A stretch of 64,000 nt of DNA from Anaerolineaceae bacterium (lineage in GTDB: Bacteria > Chloroflexota > Anaerolineae > Aggregatilineales > Phototrophicaceae). Where the stretch lies: positions 248,001-312,000 of the forward strand of contig JACKCF010000001.1 in assembly GCA_020634165.1 (NCBI GenBank). The letters are read 5' to 3'. A program made the translations under genes and the position numbers. Shown here piece by piece: positions 59,906 through 64,000 of the stretch. The notes beneath the pieces were generated by a model. That model was not told the DNA's origin and searched no databases. It was given only the letters and a program-made list of their open reading frames with translations. Positions within the stretch are counted from its first letter, which is position 1. Each line of letters opens with the position of its first letter.

Positions 59906-60199
59906 TTAGTCTTCCGGGATAGGAGGCAGTTCGCCAGCCAGTTCAGCCTTCAGCACATGGACCAGCGCGTAAAATTCCTCACGGCAGTCGCCCCAGTACT
60001 TCATGTGCTCTTGCAGCTCCGGCAGCACATTTTCCAGCGCTTCGCCATCGGCGACGCGCTCCGCCAGGGTGGCCATTTGTTCGCAGTGGTCATTACAGTC
60101 CATCGCGATGATTTCTGCGTGCTCTGGCGCTTTTTCGACAAATTCGAGTAAAAATTCCAGATTCTTCAAACGTTGATCGGGTTGGTTTTGTTGCGACAT
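59906..60199 (-). CDS. Small zf-HC2-like cysteine/histidine protein
   Basis: 97 residues from the ATG at 60199, which has GAGGAG upstream; a longer frame begins 15 codons earlier. DCNDHCEQMATLAERVADGEALENVLPELQEHMKYWGDCREEFYAL follows the zf-HC2 (anti-sigma) pattern, with the C-x2-H-C start and H-x6-C at the end. In the usual H-x3-C-x2-C the first Cys is replaced here by Trp. No TM helix follows, unlike membrane anti-sigma factors. It may bind zinc and a sigma factor, but this is not secure. It is the gene after trxB on the same strand. Confidence 0.6.
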   Translation of the reverse strand: MSQQNQPDQRLKNLEFLLEFVEKAPEHAEIIAMDCNDHCEQMATLAERVADGEALENVLPELQEHMKYWGDCREEFYALVHVLKAELAGELPPIPED

Positions 60200-60449
60200 C
60201 AGGGTCGTGCTCCTCGTCCATCTGCGATTCTGACGTATGGGCAAGATACATTCTTACGATTATGCGTCCGGCAATTCTACGGAACATTAACGCTCAGGTC
60301 GAATGTTTGCATGCCAACCAAAGTAAATTCCTATACCCATCGGCGTGATGATACGCCCCTGGCACCGTTGAGCGTGGCAATTGGCTATAGGTCGCGATGA
60401 GAGTTCCACGCATAATGGGAACACGTACCCGGATAAATACCCTGTTCTT

Positions 60450-61667
60450 ATGGCCCGTCCTTTTCAGTTCCTTAACCGCAATCCCATCGTCCTGACGATT
60501 TATCTGCCCTGGCTGCTGATCGCTATTGGCATTGGCTGTTTGCAGCCGATCCTGCCGCTGTACGTTGCGGAATTTGGTGATTCCTACAGTCTGGTGGGGT
60601 TGGTGCTGGGTGCGGAGGGCATCGGCCAGCTAATGGGGAATGTTCCGGCGGGTATCATGCTGCGCCGTTATGGCAGTAAGCGGACCTTACTGGTCGGTAG
60701 TCTGGGCATCACGCTGGCGATTCTGCCCCTCATCTGGACGCAGTCGATTATCGTTGTTCTGGCCATGCAGTTCCTGGGCGGATTTTGCCGCGCGCTGTTT
60801 TCGGTCGCGCAGCACACCTATTTTTCGCAGAATGTGAGCGTTGCCAAGCGCGGGCGTGCCATCTCGATCTATGGCGGTGTCATGCGCATCGGTGGCCTGA
60901 TTGGTCCGGCGATTGGTGGCTTCCTGGGAGCGCGCTTCGGCCTGCGGTCCGCCTTCCCATTCTATGCCGTACTGGGTTTAGGCGTTGTCCTGATTATCCT
61001 CTTCCTGGTGGAAAATCACATCGTTAATGACGAAAGCCAGGGTAGGCAGGCCAACCCGCTGCGCACGACGCTGCGCGTCAGTGGCCGCATCCTGACGATT
61101 GCCGGGACGGCCTCGCTGTTAGCCCAGATGATCCGCGCCTCGCGGCGGATTCTGCTGCCGTTAATCGGTCGCGATCTGCTCGGCCTGGATGTGGATGCCA
61201 TTGGCCTGGTGATGAGCATTGCCTCCGCTATGGACGTGGTGCTGTTCTATCCGGCAGGCATCATCATGGACCGCTTTGGCCGTAAATATGCCATTCTGCC
61301 GTGCTTTGGCATACAGGCGCTGGCCATGCTGCTGGTGCCGCTGGTCTCATCTTTCGCTGGGTTGGTGGCCATCGGCGCGCTGATTGGTTTCGGCAATGGC
61401 CTCGGCAGCGGCACAATGATGACACTCGGCTCCGACCTGGCGCCACCGGAAACGCGCGGGGAGTTTCTCAGCGTCTGGCGGCTGATTGGGGACGCTGGTT
61501 TTACGGGTGCACCGATTCTTGTCGGCGCTGTTGCGGATGCCCTGACGCTGAGTGCGGCGGCGATTGCAATGGCATTCGCTGGTATTGGGGCAGTGGCTGT
61601 ATTTGGCCTGTTCGTCCCTGAAACGCTGAAAAAGCCTGCGAAGCGCAAACGGTTGCCCTATTCCTAG
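60450..61667 (+). CDS. MFS transporter
   Basis: 405 residues from the ATG at 60450; the ribosome site is weak, and a TTG 23 codons upstream is the alternative. Twelve TM helices with the MFS loop-2/3 motif in GNVPAGIMLRRYGSKRTLLVGS, and the matching loop between helices 8 and 9 (PAGIIMDRFGRKYAILPC). This is a DHA-type drug/H+ antiporter-like layout; substrate unknown. Confidence 0.9.
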   Translation: MARPFQFLNRNPIVLTIYLPWLLIAIGIGCLQPILPLYVAEFGDSYSLVGLVLGAEGIGQLMGNVPAGIMLRRYGSKRTLLVGSLGITLAILPLIWTQSIIVVLAMQFLGGFCRALFSVAQHTYFSQNVSVAKRGRAISIYGGVMRIGGLIGPAIGGFLGARFGLRSAFPFYAVLGLGVVLIILFLVENHIVNDESQGRQANPLRTTLRVSGRILTIAGTASLLAQMIRASRRILLPLIGRDLLGLDVDAIGLVMSIASAMDVVLFYPAGIIMDRFGRKYAILPCFGIQALAMLLVPLVSSFAGLVAIGALIGFGNGLGSGTMMTLGSDLAPPETRGEFLSVWRLIGDAGFTGAPILVGAVADALTLSAAAIAMAFAGIGAVAVFGLFVPETLKKPAKRKRLPYS

Positions 61668-61709
61668 ATTATTTTCTTATTAACTTATAAAAACATGTAA
61701 ACTAGCCAC

Positions 61710-61729
61710 CTGACTAGGCCATTCGTCAG
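61710..61729. promoter_or_regulatory. Inverted repeat CTGAC-N10-GTCAG, site 1
   Basis: CTGAC (61710-61714) and GTCAG (61725-61729) around ten bases; the left arm is ACCTGACTA, the same as in site 2, 62 bases downstream. About 85-105 bases before the FHA start. Confidence 0.55.
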
Positions 61730-61771
61730 TTGTGGACATTGGATTTTCTTTATAGAATGCTACTAAACAAC

Positions 61772-61791
61772 CTGACTAATATTTTGGTCAG
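61772..61791. promoter_or_regulatory. Inverted repeat CTGAC-N10-GTCAG, site 2
   Basis: CTGAC (61772-61776) and GTCAG (61787-61791), same spacing as site 1. A TATAGA (61751-61756) lies between the sites and could be the -10 box of the FHA gene, so the two sites would flank the promoter; a further CTGAC is at 61807-61811. The regulator is unknown. Confidence 0.55.
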
Positions 61792-61813
61792 AATGATCAG
61801 ATTGGCCTGACTC

Positions 61814-62410
61814 ATGGTTTTCATGAACGACGATTCCAGCATTCCGGGGCCACCACCACCGGTAGATCACGCAACCCGCGATGTTCGCGAACATGCCGCG
61901 GAAGCTTTGCGTATGCTGAACGAGAGCCTGGGGGACGGCAATACCACTGCGACCAATCCTGTTGTTGACAGCCAGACCACCTACGACATTAAAGAGGCGG
62001 CTGAACAAGCCATGAACATGGCGGCTAAAGCTCAGGAATCACTCGAAGAGAATGCTCTCGGTACAGATTGCTTCGATGAAAACTCGCGTCTGGTGCTCAT
62101 CCTCGCGGAGAACGAATCGGTCACGGTCGAGCCTGAACCAGAGATGGTTATTGGCCGCAGCGACAGCGGCTCCAATTACAAGCCGGAGATCGACCTGACG
62201 CCCTACGGTGCCTATCGCCTCGGCCTGAGTCGCAGCCACGCCATCTTGCGCTATCATGACCAAGCCCTGGAATTGATCGACCTTGGCAGCCGCAATGGGA
62301 CTCACCTCAATGGCCGCAAGCTGGCCGCACAGTCTCCGCAGCGCCTGCACGATGGGGACATCGTCCGCCTGGGCAACCTCGCCTTCCGCGTCAAATTCCA
62401 GTCGAGCTAG
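61814..62410 (+). CDS. FHA-domain protein
   Basis: 198 residues; ATG at 61814, alternative at 61823, neither with a strong ribosome site. Residues 1-90 are helical and low in complexity. The C-terminal FHA domain (about 92-195) has the signature IGR (113-115), SRSH (139-142), and LGSRNGTHLNG (157-167), so phospho-Thr binding residues are intact. It could read targets of the kinases at 9722 and 12273. The 3' end is repeated at 63394. Its stop overlaps the convergent oxidoreductase stop (62407-62410). Confidence 0.9.
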   Translation: MVFMNDDSSIPGPPPPVDHATRDVREHAAEALRMLNESLGDGNTTATNPVVDSQTTYDIKEAAEQAMNMAAKAQESLEENALGTDCFDENSRLVLILAENESVTVEPEPEMVIGRSDSGSNYKPEIDLTPYGAYRLGLSRSHAILRYHDQALELIDLGSRNGTHLNGRKLAAQSPQRLHDGDIVRLGNLAFRVKFQSS

Positions 62411-63339
62411 TTGCTGCCCGCCACCTGGATCGCAACATTGCCTTTCTTGTGTCCTTTTTCCACATACCGATGGGCTTCGATAATGTCTTCCAGTGGATAG
62501 CATCGGTCGATGACGGGCCGGAGTATCCCCGCCTCAATCAGCTTTTTGACCGAGACCAGTTCTTCAAGCTTTTCTCCACGCCCGGAATCAACAAGGACAT
62601 TCAGATACACGCCATTTTGCTTTAGCGCTTTTTGGCTGTGTGTTTTTTCGAGCTTGCCGACCGCGTCAAAGATGACATCATAAGTCTGGCCGCTCTCAGT
62701 GAAGTCCTCGCGCGTATAATCAATGACGGCATCCGCCCCCAGTGAATCCACCAACTCATGATTGGCAGCACTACAGACTGCTGTCACGTCTGCGTCGAAG
62801 TGATGCTTGGCAAGCTGTACTGCATTGGTTCCAACTGCGCCGGAAGCGCCATAAATCAGCACCTTTTGTCCTGGCTGAATTTTTGCTTTTCGCAGGCAGC
62901 GTAATGCCGTGACACAGCCTCCTGGGGCAGCGGCAGCTTCCTCATAGCTGATATTTTCCGGTTTGATCGCCAACATCCCATCTTCAGGCAGACATTTGTA
63001 CTCAGCATGCCCGCCAAAATCTTCGCTAACGGTAGACGCAAACACTGCATCGCCCACCTTAAAGCGCGTGACATCTTTGCCAACCGCTTCAACGTCCCCG
63101 GCCAGTTCCATGCCGAGGATCGGTCGGCGGGGTCGTAGAATACCCAGATACAGGCGCGCAAAGATGCGCTGCCATTGGGGGCCAGGGACATGGAGGCTGC
63201 GCATAATCGTGTCGCCGATAGTGACCGTCGTTGCACGGATCCTGACCAGAACTTCATTGTTTTTGGGCGTGGGTTTTTTGACATCTTTAAGTTGCAGAAC
63301 ATCCGGTGGACCATAACGGGTATAAATAACGGCTTTCAT
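62407..63339 (-). CDS. Zinc-independent medium-chain NAD(P)H oxidoreductase (quinone-oxidoreductase type)
   Basis: 310 residues from the ATG at 63339 with GAGG five bases before it; a TTG five codons upstream is rejected. VIYTRYGPPDVLQLKDVKKPTPKNNEVLVRIRATTV starts the GroES-like part, GMELAGDVEAVGKDV follows, and LIYGASGAVGTNAVQLAKHH is the NAD(P) motif. No structural-zinc Cys cluster, which suggests a quinone-oxidoreductase-type enzyme. Substrate unknown. It sits between the FHA gene and its decayed partial copy. Confidence 0.92.
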   Translation of the reverse strand: MKAVIYTRYGPPDVLQLKDVKKPTPKNNEVLVRIRATTVTIGDTIMRSLHVPGPQWQRIFARLYLGILRPRRPILGMELAGDVEAVGKDVTRFKVGDAVFASTVSEDFGGHAEYKCLPEDGMLAIKPENISYEEAAAAPGGCVTALRCLRKAKIQPGQKVLIYGASGAVGTNAVQLAKHHFDADVTAVCSAANHELVDSLGADAVIDYTREDFTESGQTYDVIFDAVGKLEKTHSQKALKQNGVYLNVLVDSGRGEKLEELVSVKKLIEAGILRPVIDRCYPLEDIIEAHRYVEKGHKKGNVAIQVAGSN

Positions 63340-63393
63340 TTTTGCCTCGCTCAAGCATATAAGTCATAAATACTATACGTGGTGAGCGGAGCC

Positions 63394-63445
63394 ATCGTCG
63401 CGCCTGGGCAACCTCGCCTTTCGCATCAAATTCTAGTCGAGTTAG
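63394..63445 (+). pseudogene. Decayed copy of the FHA gene 3' end
   Basis: The 52 bases match 62360-62410 of the FHA gene with four substitutions, all transitions, and one inserted G. In frame it reads RLGNLAFRIKF, then a TAG where the intact gene has Gln, then SS and the original stop. No upstream FHA sequence is found. It lies about 55 bases upstream of the oxidoreductase start. It is the remnant of an FHA paralogue or a partial duplication. Confidence 0.8.
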
Positions 63446-63459
63446 CTAAGTCTTTTCTG

Positions 63460-63948
63460 CTAATCGGATAAAACTCTGCATACTATCTTTGCAAGCTCCT
63501 CACGGTGTTGTAGCGTTTTTATACTCCTGTGTATGATAAATCCAAGCAGAAGGAAGTAAAGCACGCTCAAATAGGGCAATGATCGCAGCAGTACACTAAC
63601 AATCACGATCATCACTACGATGGCCACCGAAAGCAAAAACGTTATCCATGGAATATAGACATGGCCACGAATGCGTACATCATATGTATCAGCTAGTGGA
63701 TCGGCATCTAGCAAGATTACCTCAGCGTCAAGCTTGACATAATGTGAACTGCGAGGAAACGGTGTTTGATAAATACAGAATTGGAGTGAATTAGAACTTT
63801 CAGTGAGCGACTTCAGCCAAATTGTCGCAAAAGGCTTCAGAAGCCAACCAGGGAATCGACGCTGTGGGAAGCTGTCTATAATATTTTGTTTGCATTTTTC
63901 TAATGGCAGATGTGTCTGACACTCAAATGCTTTTGCAAAAAGCCGCAT
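63460..63948 (-). CDS. Hypothetical two-TM membrane protein
   Basis: 162 residues; ATG at 63948 with a weak ribosome site. Soluble N-terminal part about 1-95 (RLFAKAFECQTHLPLEKCKQNIIDSF, GHVYIPWI), then two helices (WITFLLSVAIVVMIVIVSVLL and YLSVLYFLLLGFIIH) and a short tail. A+T-richer than neighbours. No family recognised. The bases to the window end hold no supported gene. Confidence 0.7.
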   Translation of the reverse strand: MRLFAKAFECQTHLPLEKCKQNIIDSFPQRRFPGWLLKPFATIWLKSLTESSNSLQFCIYQTPFPRSSHYVKLDAEVILLDADPLADTYDVRIRGHVYIPWITFLLSVAIVVMIVIVSVLLRSLPYLSVLYFLLLGFIIHRSIKTLQHREELAKIVCRVLSD

Positions 63949-64000
63949 ATCTATCTACTTATCAATTATCACTCAAATCAAAAAGCCGCTGACGTCAGCG

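Overview
The window looks like chromosomal DNA from a Chloroflexota bacterium, probably an Anaerolineae-like lineage (moderate confidence; no rRNA marker is present). Base composition is roughly 55% G+C. The gene mix fits this group: two PknB-type Ser/Thr kinases, Roadblock/LC7 and V4R signalling proteins, many TPR proteins, secreted PPC-like and fasciclin/DUF4397 proteins with signal peptides ending in 'AQ', DinB-fold proteins, a 3-keto-5-aminohexanoate cleavage-type (BKACE) enzyme and an F420/LLM-type oxidoreductase. I see no tRNA, rRNA, CRISPR array, insertion sequence, integrase or phage gene. The window reads as ordinary chromosome rather than an island, apart from a block of tandem LRR genes and several families of short palindromic repeats.

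Layout. 1-1381: a cut-off thioredoxin-like gene, a small membrane protein and a membrane-anchored TlpA/ResA-type thioredoxin. 1872-6123: secreted PPC-like protein, TPR protein, primary sigma factor (TTG start) and YceD/DUF177. 6598-9669: trypsin-like protease without signal peptide, ParB-like protein, secreted C39-like peptidase with TPRs and a 20-residue hydrophobic microprotein ahead of a terminator. 9722-17549: two Ser/Thr kinases, DinB protein, alpha/beta hydrolase, pseudo-receiver/Roadblock protein, an unknown protein and a stand-alone LexA-type winged helix with SOS-like palindromes upstream. 18090-20873: an unknown small protein, then a signalling set (receiver plus degenerate GGDEF, V4R, Roadblock). 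21199-26938: CPA2 antiporter with PII-like partner, APH-type phosphotransferase, SLC13-type transporter with TrkA-C domains and a saccharopine dehydrogenase-like reductase. 27151-30260: three tandem LRR membrane proteins. 30253-33661: DinB, acyltransferase, fasciclin/DUF4397 and BKACE. 33722-38446: a giant FtsK. 38751-45811: TPR lipoprotein-like protein, an esterase-fold protein lacking its serine, a GH3 glycosidase and a three-gene overlapping membrane operon. 46120-54656: glutamine synthetase, secreted PPC-like protein, methyltransferase, zinc alcohol dehydrogenase, STAS, LLM oxidoreductase and oligoendopeptidase F. 55002-57056: three single-domain response regulators around one unknown gene. 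57069-63948: epimerase/reductase, small membrane protein, thioredoxin reductase, zf-HC2-like protein, MFS transporter, FHA protein, quinone-oxidoreductase-type enzyme, a decayed FHA 3' end and a membrane protein.

How it fits together. Signalling dominates: Ser/Thr kinases and an FHA phosphopeptide reader, plus receivers, Roadblock and V4R modules of the sort found around small GTPase or gliding-type regulators, although no GTPase gene lies here. Housekeeping genes (rpoD, glnA, ftsK, trxB, pepF, yceD) are interspersed. Most transcription units are one to three genes, and many end in clear rho-independent terminators, which I list. The least explained parts are the LRR triplet with a Roco-like linker, the ATGA/GTGA-overlapping membrane operon at 44287-45811, the LexA-domain protein with its palindromes, and the paired CTGAC-N10-GTCAG sites before the FHA gene.
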